Shown: positions 9,701 through 17,268, counted from the first letter of the stretch. The stretch is 64,000 nucleotides of DNA from Acholeplasmataceae bacterium (GCA_023230825.1 JALNWO010000001.1:1-64000); one strand, 5' to 3'. Numbers and translations are program-made. Notes: generated by a model from the letters alone, not told the origin.

Positions 9701-10041
9701 ATAATAAGATCACAACTCGCTGGGCTGCACCTAATGGTGATAATGAGTTCTATAAATACGAATCTGCTTGGGACATCCCTACGAAAGATCTGATTATCAT
9801 GTATGCTATCTTCCAGAAGTTTACTGATCAGTCTATTAGTGCAGATAGGTATAAGCGTGTCCCTGAAGGTAGTACGATTAATACCGATGAATTAATTGAA
9901 GAATATCTCCTGGCTAAGAAGTTAGGTGTTAAAACCTTCTATTACCAAAACTCTAACACAGCAAGTAATGTCGATATTAATGTGGTCGAGCGTATTACTG
10001 ATGCTGTTGATGAAGAGGTTTGTGAAGGTTGTACAATGTGA
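6796..10041 (+). CDS. nrdA: Ribonucleoside-diphosphate reductase large subunit (class Ia) with intein
   Basis: Reduces ribonucleotides to deoxyribonucleotides together with NrdB. The GTG start follows TTTGGAG at 6 bp. An ATP-cone opens the protein (IEKIIKRDGREEKFDAEKI), followed by the cysteine of SCNLYMTDD, the radical-site segment SSNL-CVEI, the second redox cysteine in ALCNLGAVNL, and a C-terminal C-E-G-C pair for re-reduction by a thioredoxin-like partner. Residues 428-752 are an intein inserted exactly before the catalytic cysteine. Without it the enzyme is 756 aa, close to the 761 aa of E. coli NrdA. nrdB, dihydrofolate reductase and a glutaredoxin gene follow. Confidence 0.97.
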   Translation: MIEKIIKRDGREEKFDAEKIVRWAEWASPMESMKRQWPVVVTKVASRLDRIVTSKKLQEELIEGFLDLDNYSAYLVAGRLYSAHLRKEIFGSNEVPTIKEVQTRLIQDGLLRDLGYSDQEYQMLEEIIDHERDFDVLHFSLHHIRLKYALRNKVSKKEYETQQFVYMRMAMTVNEFKEPIERIALVKSLYDKLSQKKLSLPTPNYVNFGTYLRSYASCNLYMTDDNLESLAIGDHIAYRQTAASAGNGFNIMTRSADDPIRNGLFPHQGKLPYYAAVGKAIKANLQNGRGGAGNAFFPAFDPEANKILGLRDPRSTGVASNRDLHYTFMDNPFFAKKVAAGEKVFVWNCYTAPKLNELFYSDDLKGFIEEYNRLENDPSFHKEYIDTRELFYRLKDAEFGSGTYYEMDAYEVNRHTPLKEPIHSSNLCVAPETQLLTDQGHVTIRDKAGQTVTIWNGKEWSEVEVVKTGENQKLLRVVLSDGKDLTCTPYHKWYVMDSYQGKEREVRTHELEEGMKLIKLETPVIEGDWEFKRAYVNGFYTGDGTQLYNGTGKIYLYGEKAALAPLFNHDKEWRKNGNRLESEFRDLYPKYTVPTVKYTVASRLEWLAGWLDADGCIYRNGDNESITASSTDKEFLKEVQLMLQTLGIESKVTLLYEAGIKRLPANDGTGIYKDFYCLATYRLLISSWNSQKLLELGLKLHRLVIEKRKVQRSASGFVYVKNVLDVGRVDDTYCVKEPKRNRAVFNGILTGQCVEITEHTAPYYDMKDLYSEEDHGRGEIALCNLGAVNLSKIESDKDYFNIMYEALKVIDYTIDHADYTFPHLSFTSKQRRYAAVGIMDFAHVMAESHYSYSTEEGRQFMHEVAERHMYFAIKASLAISKERGVAPWIHKTKWVDGWTPVKTYNRGLDSIQDFKYRYDWEALSEEIKANGGIAHSLLVAYMPGEASSKAVGAANSIYPVRQLTLVKTDNKITTRWAAPNGDNEFYKYESAWDIPTKDLIIMYAIFQKFTDQSISADRYKRVPEGSTINTDELIEEYLLAKKLGVKTFYYQNSNTASNVDINVVERITDAVDEEVCEGCTM
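8077..9051 (+). other. Intein with LAGLIDADG endonuclease inside NrdA (325 aa)
   Basis: In frame within nrdA. It begins with Cys1 (CVAPETQLLT), contains a block B-like segment ending in TPYHKWYV, and has two LAGLIDADG motifs: VNGFYTGDG at about residue 536 of the precursor and LAGWLDADG at about 607. It ends NGILTGQ, with Cys as the +1 extein residue. The penultimate residue is Gly and the last is Gln, instead of the usual His-Asn. The size and motifs indicate a full homing intein. The +1 residue is the thiyl-radical cysteine of the reductase. Confidence 0.93.
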
Positions 10042-10074
10042 TGTCGGTACTGTAATAAAGGAAAATTAAACACC

Positions 10075-11208
10075 ATGTCTGAGCTTTTTCTCCCTAGTAA
10101 TGTCTTTAACGTAAATAAAACTGATTACGAACGCACTCCTATTATCTTTGGTCAGAAAATCGGATTATTTGACAGTATCAATAAACAATACCCTAAGCTC
10201 CACGAATACTTCAAAACTCAGAAATCTCTCGATTGGTCTGAAGATGAGTTTGATTATCGTAGTTGCTTAGTTGAATTTGAGAAATCAAGTAAGTTTGATT
10301 ATGACCTCATGGTAAAAACACTAGCTTGGCAGTGGGAAGGTGATAGTTTAGCTAGTAACACCATTATGAGTGTATTAGATCCCGTACTGACTTGTAGTGA
10401 AGGTCGGCAACTCTATTATCGTATTGTTGATAATGAACTCTTACATGCTGCTACTTACTCTGAGATTGTAAGGATGTCTTTTAGTAATCCTAGTGTGATT
10501 ATGAATGAGATCCTTTCTGTTAGAGAGTCTCTACAGCGTTTAAATACGATTGGTAAGGTAATGGATGAAGCAGTGCAGTTTTCTGCTTGGTACGCCTATA
10601 AACAGCTAGAAGGACCAGTAGAAGTAACACAGGAGATGTATAATAAGATCTTCATGTTCTTTGTGGCTTTACTGTGTTTTGAGCGTATTCAATTCATGTC
10701 TTCTTTTGCAATTACCTTTGCATACGGTGATATGGGTCGTTTCTTACCTATTGCTAAAGCTGTACAGAAAATTGCTCAAGATGAGTTTGAGATCCATGTC
10801 CAAGCTGCAATGGAAGTTATTCGAAATCTTATTCTTACTCCAATGGGAATGAAAGCTTTCCAAGAGAATAAAGAAAAGATCGTAATCCTCATTAATGAAG
10901 TCCATGCTTCTGAGACTGCTTGGAATGAGTATGTATTTTCTGAAGGTCGTCGACTAGATCGTATTAATGGTAAGATGATGCAATCCTTCTCTGATTTCTC
11001 AGCTTGCTCGGTAGCTCAGTTCTTTGGATTAGAAAATGAGATTAAAGCGCCATTAGTTATGGAAAACCCTCTCCATTACTTTGGGGAGTGGGTTAATATC
11101 AGTAAGACACAATACTCTCCTCAAGAAGAACAAGGTGGGCAATATAAGCTTAACATTGTACGTCGTAATGATGAGAAGAAAGTCTTTGAGTTTGATCTGA
11201 ATATTTAA
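10075..11208 (+). CDS. nrdB: Ribonucleoside-diphosphate reductase small subunit (class Ia)
   Basis: 377 aa R2 subunit that holds the metal cofactor and tyrosyl radical. D90 (in WEGDSLAS), E121 and H124 (DNELLH), the radical tyrosine Y128 four residues after H124, and E203 (CFERIQ) match the E. coli ligand order. The last ligand helix reads QDEFEIHV, so Glu and His do not fall in the usual E-x-x-H spacing and the register is unclear by eye. AAAGGA lies before the ATG, 33 bp after nrdA. A terminator follows. Confidence 0.95.
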   Translation: MSELFLPSNVFNVNKTDYERTPIIFGQKIGLFDSINKQYPKLHEYFKTQKSLDWSEDEFDYRSCLVEFEKSSKFDYDLMVKTLAWQWEGDSLASNTIMSVLDPVLTCSEGRQLYYRIVDNELLHAATYSEIVRMSFSNPSVIMNEILSVRESLQRLNTIGKVMDEAVQFSAWYAYKQLEGPVEVTQEMYNKIFMFFVALLCFERIQFMSSFAITFAYGDMGRFLPIAKAVQKIAQDEFEIHVQAAMEVIRNLILTPMGMKAFQENKEKIVILINEVHASETAWNEYVFSEGRRLDRINGKMMQSFSDFSACSVAQFFGLENEIKAPLVMENPLHYFGEWVNISKTQYSPQEEQGGQYKLNIVRRNDEKKVFEFDLNI

Positions 11209-11214
11209 TAGCAT

Positions 11215-11245
11215 AAAAAGAGGAGTCATTAGTACTCCTCTTTTT
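11215..11245 (+). terminator. Rho-independent terminator after nrdB
   Basis: AAAAAGAGGAGT and ACTCCTCTTTTT form a perfect stem with a T run. Confidence 0.9.
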
Positions 11246-11276
11246 CTCCCTCCTTTTATTAGTAGAGGTACTAATA

Positions 11277-11786
11277 GTGCAAGTTACTATCTTAGTAGCC
11301 ATGGATAAAAACAACGCCATTGGTAAGAATAATACTTTGCCTTGGCGTATTAGTGAAGATTTAAAACGGTTTAAACAAAGAACAAGTAATGGTGTTATTA
11401 TCATGGGTAGAAATACTTGGGATAGTTTACCATTTAAACCTCTCCCTAATCGCGTTAATGTTGTTCTATCTAGTCAAGGTAGAGTAAAAGGAACTGACTA
11501 CACAGCAAGCTCTCTAGAAGATGCTATTGATTTTGCTAGGACTTTTGATAAAGAAGAGATCTTTATCATTGGTGGTAGTAGAGTTTATAAAGAAGCACTC
11601 GATAAAGACTTTGTTGATACTATTATAAGTACGCAACTAATTAGTTATGAAGTTCAACAAGCTGATGCTTTCTTTCCTATTATTGATGAAACCAAATTCC
11701 TCCATAAAAAAGCAACCAGTCTTTGTTATGAGAAAGATTATGGAGAAGTTTTAGAGATTCAATATTCTAAAAATAGAATACTTTAA
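11277..11786 (+). CDS. folA: Dihydrofolate reductase
   Basis: 169 aa, usual length for the family. Reduces dihydrofolate to tetrahydrofolate with NADPH to support thymidylate synthesis. Motifs: AIGKNNTLPW near residues 14-23, GRNTWDSLP, VVLSSQ and the NADPH-binding FIIGGSRVYKEAL. The start is a GTG after TAGAGGT. No thymidylate synthase is seen in this window. The position after nrdB fits phage dNTP modules. Confidence 0.95.
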   Translation: MQVTILVAMDKNNAIGKNNTLPWRISEDLKRFKQRTSNGVIIMGRNTWDSLPFKPLPNRVNVVLSSQGRVKGTDYTASSLEDAIDFARTFDKEEIFIIGGSRVYKEALDKDFVDTIISTQLISYEVQQADAFFPIIDETKFLHKKATSLCYEKDYGEVLEIQYSKNRIL

Positions 11787-11935
11787 AATAAAATTAAGGT
11801 AAAATAATAGTTTTTTAAAGTCCTATATAGTTTGTAGAGGAGGGGGGAGAAATCCACCCGTAACTTAAATACAGACCTCTAAACAAGAATATTTTTATCT
11901 TTTCCTATAAAACCTTTTACAAGCGAAGATTCTTT

Positions 11936-12184
11936 ATGTCAACACTTACTATTTACTCAGTCCCTAATTGCCCTCAATGTGATCAAACAAAACTTGTCTT
12001 GTCTCGTCATGGTATCTCTTTTAATGAAGTAGATCTATCTCAAGATGAGAAAAAACGAGAAGAGCTACGTAATAAAGGTGTTCGTTCTGCACCTTTTGTA
12101 GAATTTGGTAGTGATTGGTGGTCAGGGTTTAATATGGGTAAGATTAAATCTGCTATTAGTGCAGTACAAAGTCTAGTTAACTAA
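11936..12184 (+). CDS. Glutaredoxin/NrdH-like redoxin
   Basis: 82 aa thioredoxin-fold protein with redox motif C12-P-Q-C15 and the segment SAPFVEFGSDWWSGF, which resembles the NrdH WSGF signature. It probably donates electrons to the ribonucleotide reductase encoded upstream. The 150 bp between it and the dihydrofolate reductase gene contain no gene. Confidence 0.88.
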   Translation: MSTLTIYSVPNCPQCDQTKLVLSRHGISFNEVDLSQDEKKREELRNKGVRSAPFVEFGSDWWSGFNMGKIKSAISAVQSLVN

Positions 12185-12194
12185 AGATAAAAAC

Positions 12195-12225
12195 AGAGGG
12201 GGTAATAACCCTCTCTTTATGCCTT
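12195..12225 (+). terminator. Hairpin terminator
   Basis: AGAGGG and CCCTCT pair, followed by CTTTATGCC. Confidence 0.65.
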
Positions 12226-12292
12226 AAATAGTATTTTTTAATGCTATTCTTATATTGAATGACTATACAATACAAAAAGGAAAAGTATTCTT

Positions 12293-12997
12293 ATGTCTAT
12301 TATCAATAACATCTTTATTATTAATGATAAAGAAAAATCTATCTCTGATCTCTTAGATGAAATTACTGAATTCAGTTTGTCATTAGAAGATGATGAGTTC
12401 GGTGATGGGTTTGAACATAATAAAAAACCTACTCTAGCTCCAGTAAGTTCTATTGAGGATTTCAAGAAATCCTTAATGACAAAAGAGGAGATTTTAGAAC
12501 CAGAAGAGGTATCGTCATCCTTTTCTAATTATGATGAACTTCATATAGCTCAGCAAACAATCATCGAAGAAGTAGAGAGTGAACTTCGTCGTACAAAAGA
12601 AGAACTTCTTGAGCAAAAGAAAGCGTTAGATACTATCCTACACCAGAATCTAGAGTATTTAACCTTAGCTTCTGCATATACTAAGAATAATAACCCTAAT
12701 ATTGATATTATTCCTTTTGAGGAAGCTGGTGTTGCTTTTCGTTCGGGTCAGTTCTACTTTAGTTCAACCACTATTAATAAATATGTAAATAGAGACAAGC
12801 CTGTTATCTTTAAATACTTAGATACGTATATCTTTGTAGAAGGTATCAAAGATACTGTTGAAGATGAACCTTCTGTGCGTGTTATTATTAGCCACACTAA
12901 TTCAACTGAATCTATTCATCGACGTATCTTCTCAGGTGATGAGCAAGAGATTGTTGATTTACAACGCGCATTACAGTATCTACTTACTCTTCTTTAA
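12293..12997 (+). CDS. Hypothetical protein with central coiled coil
   Basis: 234 aa, acidic N-terminal region, a coiled-coil stretch around residues 87-115 (EVESELRRTKEELLEQKKAL), then a strand-rich C-terminal domain. Not recognised. Flanked by terminator hairpins on both sides, so monocistronic. Confidence 0.75.
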   Translation: MSIINNIFIINDKEKSISDLLDEITEFSLSLEDDEFGDGFEHNKKPTLAPVSSIEDFKKSLMTKEEILEPEEVSSSFSNYDELHIAQQTIIEEVESELRRTKEELLEQKKALDTILHQNLEYLTLASAYTKNNNPNIDIIPFEEAGVAFRSGQFYFSSTTINKYVNRDKPVIFKYLDTYIFVEGIKDTVEDEPSVRVIISHTNSTESIHRRIFSGDEQEIVDLQRALQYLLTLL

Positions 12998-13012
12998 GTA
13001 GAAGGATGTCAT

Positions 13013-13045
13013 AGAGAGGAGTCCTTTTGGACTCCTCTTTTATGC
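13013..13045 (+). terminator. Hairpin terminator of the recurrent family
   Basis: AGAGGAGTCC, loop TTTT, GGACTCCTCTTTTATG. Confidence 0.8.
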
Positions 13046-13067
13046 TGTATATTAGAATATCTCAATT

Positions 13068-13078
13068 ACATATAACTA
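13068..13078 (+). promoter_or_regulatory. Putative phage promoter motif ACATATAACTA
   Basis: Exact copy preceded by TCAATT, 37 bp upstream of the gene starting at 13115. Confidence 0.55.
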
Positions 13079-13114
13079 TTTTGAAACCACTACAATAGTT
13101 AAAAGGATTTACCT

Positions 13115-13645
13115 ATGTCCACTATTCGCTTTTATATGTCCAACTCAGGAATGGGTCATCAGCAATATGAAGTTCTCAGGCGTTTAGATAGTACTACGTT
13201 CCAAGTGATCGGCTACTTTCCTCCTCAACTAGCGGACAACTATGATGACATTGGGAAAGTTACTACTTACGAGAAGTATGAAATCGCTAGTATGACTCCT
13301 ACTTCATTCGATCAGATCAAAGACTTCATTCATCCTTCTCAAAAACATTTGATCCTCTATGAGTTGAAAAAGGAGGCAATATTGAAAGATAAAGGATCTA
13401 CTGCAATGACTTTTGAGGAAGCTGAGCGTACTGCTAAAGTAGGTCAGTACATCAAAGCTGTCAATGGTGACTTTGTAGTAGATGTCTTCTATCGAAAAGA
13501 ATCTAACAGTAATGTTAGGTGGTTTATTGAAGGAAGGGTCGATGGTCTCCTTTTTGATGCTGAGAGTCTTGAAGAATTGAGAAAGACTTCAACTAACCAG
13601 TACTATATCTATCAGGAACCTAACGAGCAATCAAGGGTGAGGTAA
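13115..13645 (+). CDS. Hypothetical protein, paralogue of the next gene
   Basis: 176 aa, not recognised. Its first 85 residues align with most of the 84-aa protein encoded 4 bp downstream, sharing FYxS, VIG, a D-x-GKV motif, IKxxIxPS and FI. The C-terminal half is unique. AAAGGA precedes the ATG. The pair looks like an old tandem duplication. Confidence 0.75.
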   Translation: MSTIRFYMSNSGMGHQQYEVLRRLDSTTFQVIGYFPPQLADNYDDIGKVTTYEKYEIASMTPTSFDQIKDFIHPSQKHLILYELKKEAILKDKGSTAMTFEEAERTAKVGQYIKAVNGDFVVDVFYRKESNSNVRWFIEGRVDGLLFDAESLEELRKTSTNQYYIYQEPNEQSRVR

Positions 13646-13649
13646 GAGA

Positions 13650-13904
13650 ATGAGAAAGAAGACGAAGTTCTATTATTCTAGTAGGGATAAACACATTCTA
13701 CTGGCTATGGGTAACAATAGCTACCTAGTGATTGGTCACGATCCTTCAGTGACTGATAAGTCAGATTTGGGTAAGGTTATTCAGTTGGATCTACTGGACC
13801 TTATCTTAACTTCTCTCTCGCTCCGTACTTATGAGGAAATTAAAGAAAATATTAATCCGTCATTTTCCGATTTCATCCATCACCAAGTGACTATTAGTAA
13901 ATAG
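13650..13904 (+). CDS. Hypothetical protein, short paralogue of the preceding gene
   Basis: 84 aa. It keeps the conserved core of its upstream neighbour (KFYYSS, YLVIGHDP, LGKV, EIKENINPS, FIHH) but lacks the second half. Function unknown. Confidence 0.68.
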   Translation: MRKKTKFYYSSRDKHILLAMGNNSYLVIGHDPSVTDKSDLGKVIQLDLLDLILTSLSLRTYEEIKENINPSFSDFIHHQVTISK

Positions 13905-13992
13905 TAGTTACTCTCCTACCTAACTTGTATTAACATTTGGTAGATCCATCATGCAGTAATAAACATAGTAACACTATCATCTAGAGGGAAAT

Positions 13993-14421
13993 ATGATTAT
14001 TGAATCAGCTCTACTTTGCCTATCCTTGAATATTTATCATGAGGGACGGGATCAGGGATATGAGGGGATGGCAGCTGTAGCTGTTGTCACTATGAACAGA
14101 GCAAGTCATGATCAGACTAAAATCTGTGATACAGTCTTTAAGAAGTATCAATTTAGTTGGGCAAACAAACTCACAACAGTTTCCCCTCAGCAACGCAAGC
14201 GTAATGCTGATAGGTTTATGCCAAGAGAGCATCTAGCTTGGGAAGAATCTAAACGCATTGCAAGACAAGCAATCAAGGGTGAAATTAAACCTAAGATCAT
14301 AAAGAAGATTGGTAAGTCTGATCATTACTTTAATCCAAATAAAGCTAATCCTTCCTGGAGAAAAGCAATGCAGTTCATTGCTCAGGTAGGCGATCATGTC
14401 TTTTACCAATCTAGATCTTGA
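13993..14421 (+). CDS. Cell wall hydrolase, SleB (Hydrolase_2) family
   Basis: 142 aa. Motifs of SleB-like peptidoglycan hydrolases: LNIYHEGRDQGYEGM (likely catalytic Glu17), AVAVVTMNR, YQFSW, SDHYFNP and the C-terminal GDHVFY. No signal peptide or membrane segment, so export would need a holin, or it acts from the virion. It probably serves in host lysis or cell entry. AGAGGGAAAT precedes the ATG. Confidence 0.88.
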   Translation: MIIESALLCLSLNIYHEGRDQGYEGMAAVAVVTMNRASHDQTKICDTVFKKYQFSWANKLTTVSPQQRKRNADRFMPREHLAWEESKRIARQAIKGEIKPKIIKKIGKSDHYFNPNKANPSWRKAMQFIAQVGDHVFYQSRS

Positions 14422-14440
14422 GCTATCAGAAGGACTAAGT

Positions 14441-14746
14441 ATGTCTTTTAATAACATCAGTAGTACTTTTAACCATTTCTTTACTACCAAGAAAGAAAAA
14501 CCTAAAGATCCTTTTATCGAAGACAGTAAAGGGAATATTAAGTTTCATCCTGATGACTTCTCAATTGGATCAAAATCAGACATTCACGCATTGACAAATA
14601 TGTGTATGTCTTATTCTATTTCTCGTATGCGGTATGCTTCTATGGGAGCTATTACTAATGAAACAGCTGCGAAAGATATCAAGAAGGCTACTGAACTCAT
14701 GGAGAAGTTTTCTAAATTTCTCTTAGAAGAAGCAAACAAAGCATAA
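14441..14746 (+). CDS. Hypothetical small protein
   Basis: 101 aa from ATG 14441, preferred over an in-frame ATG at 14396 inside the hydrolase gene because AGAAGGAC lies just upstream. C-terminal helix rich in K and E. Co-transcribed with the hydrolase. A lysis-related role is possible only by context. Confidence 0.65.
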   Translation: MSFNNISSTFNHFFTTKKEKPKDPFIEDSKGNIKFHPDDFSIGSKSDIHALTNMCMSYSISRMRYASMGAITNETAAKDIKKATELMEKFSKFLLEEANKA

Positions 14747-14755
14747 CTGCAATTT

Positions 14756-14783
14756 AAAAGAGTAGGAATAAACCTACTCTTTT
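14756..14783 (+). terminator. Rho-independent terminator
   Basis: AAAAGAGTAGG and CCTACTCTTTT around AATAAA. Confidence 0.85.
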
Positions 14784-14812
14784 ATTTCTCTCATTGAAAA
14801 AAGGAAACTATC

Positions 14813-15706
14813 ATGGCACGTTTTAACGTTGGTGATAAAGTAGCTGTTATCTCTTTCTCTTATGACAATAAGGACCCTGTATGGTGGAGTGCGCCTTACA
14901 ATAATAGTCTTGAGCCTTATAGCTCCATGGAGCTAATTGAACTCACAATCACTGAAGCACATAATGTGCCTTGGGAGCATGATCCTGATGGTGAGAAGGA
15001 GTATGAAGGGTATGGTGCTATTGATGATAAGGGACGTCGTTGGTACAATCAATACCCTACTGCATCATACGGTCAAACCTCTACTGAAGATGACCATATC
15101 TTCTATCATGAAAGTGAGAAAGATTTACTCGCTGCGAAAAGAGTTAAACAGTTCGTTAAAGATATTTATCGTGGGGTCAATGACCTCTTGAGTAGAGGAT
15201 GTGAAGATACTTTCTTTCTCATCTCACTTTGGACAAAACTCTACACGGATGTAAAGGAGAAGTTTGAAGAAACCTTCCCTGGAAAGACTTTCATTATCAA
15301 TAGCAGGGAAATTGCCGACAAATTCCGTTATCCTGTTGGTGAAATTATCGACATCGGATCAGAGAAAGAAGATCTCTTTCTGAAAGAGTGGTTGGAGAAG
15401 GATTGGATTGAAGAACAAGTTCAAGCAATTCGTAATGGAGCTTCTATGAAGATCCGAGCTAAGCACTTCAACGGATTCATTGGTATTCGTTCTTGCGATC
15501 AAATTACCATGCCAAATCATTATCAATTCGGTTATTGGGTATTTGACCCCGATCTCTTTGTTGATGAAAACGCTTCAGAAGCTGAAAAGAACGCTTTTGA
15601 AAATGGGTTTAAGCTTCGGCATTATGTGGCATTTGAGGAAAATGAATTCAAGGAGATGATTGAAGAAGCTATTAGGTGTTCTTACGCCGAATCAAATGTA
15701 ATCTAA
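14813..15706 (+). CDS. Hypothetical protein
   Basis: 297 aa, starts with a possible SH3/KOW-like strand segment (FNVGDKVAVISF), then an acidic region and mixed alpha/beta C-terminus. Aromatic-rich (WW, YNQYP, FGYWVF). Family not recognised. AAAAGGAAA before the ATG. Confidence 0.78.
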   Translation: MARFNVGDKVAVISFSYDNKDPVWWSAPYNNSLEPYSSMELIELTITEAHNVPWEHDPDGEKEYEGYGAIDDKGRRWYNQYPTASYGQTSTEDDHIFYHESEKDLLAAKRVKQFVKDIYRGVNDLLSRGCEDTFFLISLWTKLYTDVKEKFEETFPGKTFIINSREIADKFRYPVGEIIDIGSEKEDLFLKEWLEKDWIEEQVQAIRNGASMKIRAKHFNGFIGIRSCDQITMPNHYQFGYWVFDPDLFVDENASEAEKNAFENGFKLRHYVAFEENEFKEMIEEAIRCSYAESNVI

Positions 15707-15778
15707 TTAATTACACATATACATCATTTATATGTAGAGAATAACGATTCTCTAATAGTTAACTACAAAGGAAATAAC

Positions 15779-16216
15779 ATGTCTGACGTGTTCTTGAAAC
15801 TGGCTAACCTCGAAAAGCAAGACGACCTCTCTCATCATACTAGTTCTTTCAACCTCCTCGGCGATGAGCTGAAAGAAGCTCTCAATGAAGCAAAAGCTGA
15901 ACAGCGTAAAGCTGTCATGCGTGAAGCTGTCAATGAGATCATCAAACTCGACCAGAAGTATGAGGCTTGTGTTAAGGCTAACGTTGAGAATATTCGAGCA
16001 GCACGTAAAGCAGAAGCACAGAGCCAAGTTCGTCTTAAAGAATTGAATCGGGCTAAGCAATACGCTATGGAAACTCAAAACTTCCTGCCTCTGGCTTTCC
16101 TGCTCGGTGTGCTTGGTAGTAATTACTCCATTGATGCTGTAACCATTCCTGAAGATTGGAAGTCTGTTGCTGAAACGCCGAAAAAGAAAGCGGTGGTTCG
16201 TAAGACTGCTAAGTAA
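15779..16216 (+). CDS. Hypothetical coiled-coil protein, likely highly expressed
   Basis: 145 aa, almost entirely helical with heptad-like E/K/A content (residues 28-85), a short hydrophobic segment (LPLAFLLGVLG) and a basic Lys-rich C-terminus (KKKAVVRKTAK). Codons are GC-richer than in neighbouring genes (CTG, CTC, AAC, CGT), as in the capsid gene, suggesting high expression. The basic tail could bind DNA, which is speculative. Confidence 0.75.
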   Translation: MSDVFLKLANLEKQDDLSHHTSSFNLLGDELKEALNEAKAEQRKAVMREAVNEIIKLDQKYEACVKANVENIRAARKAEAQSQVRLKELNRAKQYAMETQNFLPLAFLLGVLGSNYSIDAVTIPEDWKSVAETPKKKAVVRKTAK

Positions 16217-16227
16217 GGCTAGGTACA

Positions 16228-16268
16228 ATCCCGTGTAAGCCGGGATCAGGGAGGCATCTACCTCCCTG
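16228..16268 (+). terminator. Tandem GC-rich hairpins
   Basis: ATCCCG/CGGGAT with a 7-nt loop, directly followed by CAGGGAGG/CCTCCCTG with a 6-nt loop. No T run follows, so this may be a 3' stability or processing element instead of an intrinsic terminator. Confidence 0.55.
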
Positions 16269-16585
16269 CTACGCTCAACTTACTATTAGAGCTTCGTTAT
16301 TATGAATCTATATAATGCAAGATTCTTACTAATAATCGATAAGACTCTACACTATTATAAAGGCTAATCACCTTTTGATTTATTCAATAACGATTAATGA
16401 TGTTATAATGCGTTTATCGCTAAAGACGTCATGGTTTAGCTTCTTACTGATATTGTTGTGGTAGTGATGTATGGCATACGCTCTTATTATACACGTGAGC
16501 ATCAGCCTATACACCCTTACATACAGCTGAAGTTTAAGAATTTGCTTTAATAGCAACTCTACTTTTAATTCATTCTAGGCTAAAC

Positions 16586-16622
16586 GGCATAAATAGGGAG
16601 TCCTTCGGGACTCCCGTTTATG
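16586..16622 (+). terminator. Terminator with TTCG tetraloop
   Basis: GGCATAAATA, then GGGAGTCC, loop TTCG, GGACTCCC, then GTTTATG. Confidence 0.8.
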
Positions 16623-16690
16623 TTCTTTATTCTTTTTTTATTATAACAAAAACTATAACAGAATAAAGTGTATTCTAGATTATTTCAGAA

Positions 16691-16701
16691 ACATATAACT
16701 A
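16691..16701 (+). promoter_or_regulatory. Putative phage promoter motif ACATATAACTA
   Basis: Exact copy in the context ATTATTTCAGAA upstream and AGATGAATAGCAAT downstream. The same upstream context recurs at 63338. Confidence 0.55.
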
Positions 16702-16734
16702 AGATGAATAGCAATAGAGAATGTTGCTAAGAGT

Positions 16735-16766
16735 GCTTCTAGAGAAGCTACGACTTCTCTAGAAGC
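16735..16766 (+). promoter_or_regulatory. Perfect 13-bp stem-loop in the leader of the 30-aa gene
   Basis: GCTTCTAGAGAAG, loop CTACGA, CTTCTCTAGAAGC, lying between the promoter motif and the start at 16797. It may stabilise the mRNA or be an RNase III site. Confidence 0.6.
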
Positions 16767-16796
16767 GTGTGAGTAACCTATCTTCAGGAGGTCATT

Positions 16797-16889
16797 ATGA
16801 CTGAAAAAGATTATGAGGACGTTTTACGTCTTCTGAAATATTTAGACGCGAAGATCACTGCTATTGATGCAGCGGGTCCTCAAGACTAA
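16797..16889 (+). CDS. Small 30-aa protein
   Basis: ATG 16797 has the best ribosome binding site in the region, AGGAGG at 16786-16791 with 5-bp spacing, and a terminator follows directly. The product is one acidic amphipathic helix (starts MTEKDYEDVLRLLKYLDAKI, ends AAGPQD). Promoter motif, leader stem, consensus RBS and terminator together argue for a real, well translated small protein. Function unknown. Confidence 0.65.
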   Translation: MTEKDYEDVLRLLKYLDAKITAIDAAGPQD

Positions 16890-16893
16890 ATAA

Positions 16894-16927
16894 AATAAAG
16901 GGAGTAGCTAGCACTCTCCCTTTATTA
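16894..16927 (+). terminator. Rho-independent terminator
   Basis: AATAAAGGGAG pairs with CTCCCTTTATT. Confidence 0.75.
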
Positions 16928-16991
16928 TAGGTCACTCACATATAATAGCTAGTGTAACATAAATTTATATTTTTAAATAAAGGAAATAAAC

Positions 16992-17261
16992 ATGTCGACG
17001 AACGCTCAAGAAACCATCAAAGAAACCGTCACTGAAACTGTTGTTGAGACGGAGAAAGTTCAAACCGAAAACAAATGGGTGAAGATTGCCAAATATACAG
17101 GCATCACCCTAGGTGCTGCGGCAGGCATTGCTGCTGTGGGTTATTACTTCCGTGACTCCATTGCAGGTGTTGTTCGTAGTGATGCTGTCAGTGAAGTACT
17201 TGGTGAAGCAGTTGAGAACGGTGGTGAAGTCGTAGCAGCTTCCCTGCGTTCTTTCTTGTAA
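16992..17261 (+). CDS. Single-pass membrane protein
   Basis: 89 aa: Thr/Glu-rich N-terminal 28 residues, a hydrophobic segment rich in G and A at about 35-53 (YTGITLGAAAGIAAVGYYF), then a mixed tail. GC-rich codons as in the capsid gene. AAAGGAAAT precedes the ATG, and ACATATAATAGCTA near 16934 may be its promoter. Role unknown. Confidence 0.75.
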   Translation: MSTNAQETIKETVTETVVETEKVQTENKWVKIAKYTGITLGAAAGIAAVGYYFRDSIAGVVRSDAVSEVLGEAVENGGEVVAASLRSFL

Positions 17262-17268
17262 TACCTAT

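Larger units (their letters stand above)
16217..16796 (+). other. Long intergenic stretch with tandem hairpins and promoter motif
   Basis: No gene called. From 5' to 3': two adjacent GC-rich hairpins (16228-16246 and 16247-16268), a small GCTAAA...TTTAGC stem near 16419, a terminator with TTCG loop at 16596-16615, the ACATATAACTA motif at 16691-16701 and a perfect 13-bp stem at 16735-16766 in the leader of the 30-aa gene. Confidence 0.6.

Noticed and set aside
15752-16228. 158-aa minus-strand frame opposite the gene at 15779
   Set aside because: Shadow of a gene with GC-rich codons. The plus-strand gene has a ribosome binding site and a sensible product.
16374-16408. Sigma-70 promoter (TTGATT ... 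TATAAT) before the 30-aa gene
   Set aside because: The spacing between the hexamers is about 23 bp, too long for a typical promoter, and no gene starts close by.
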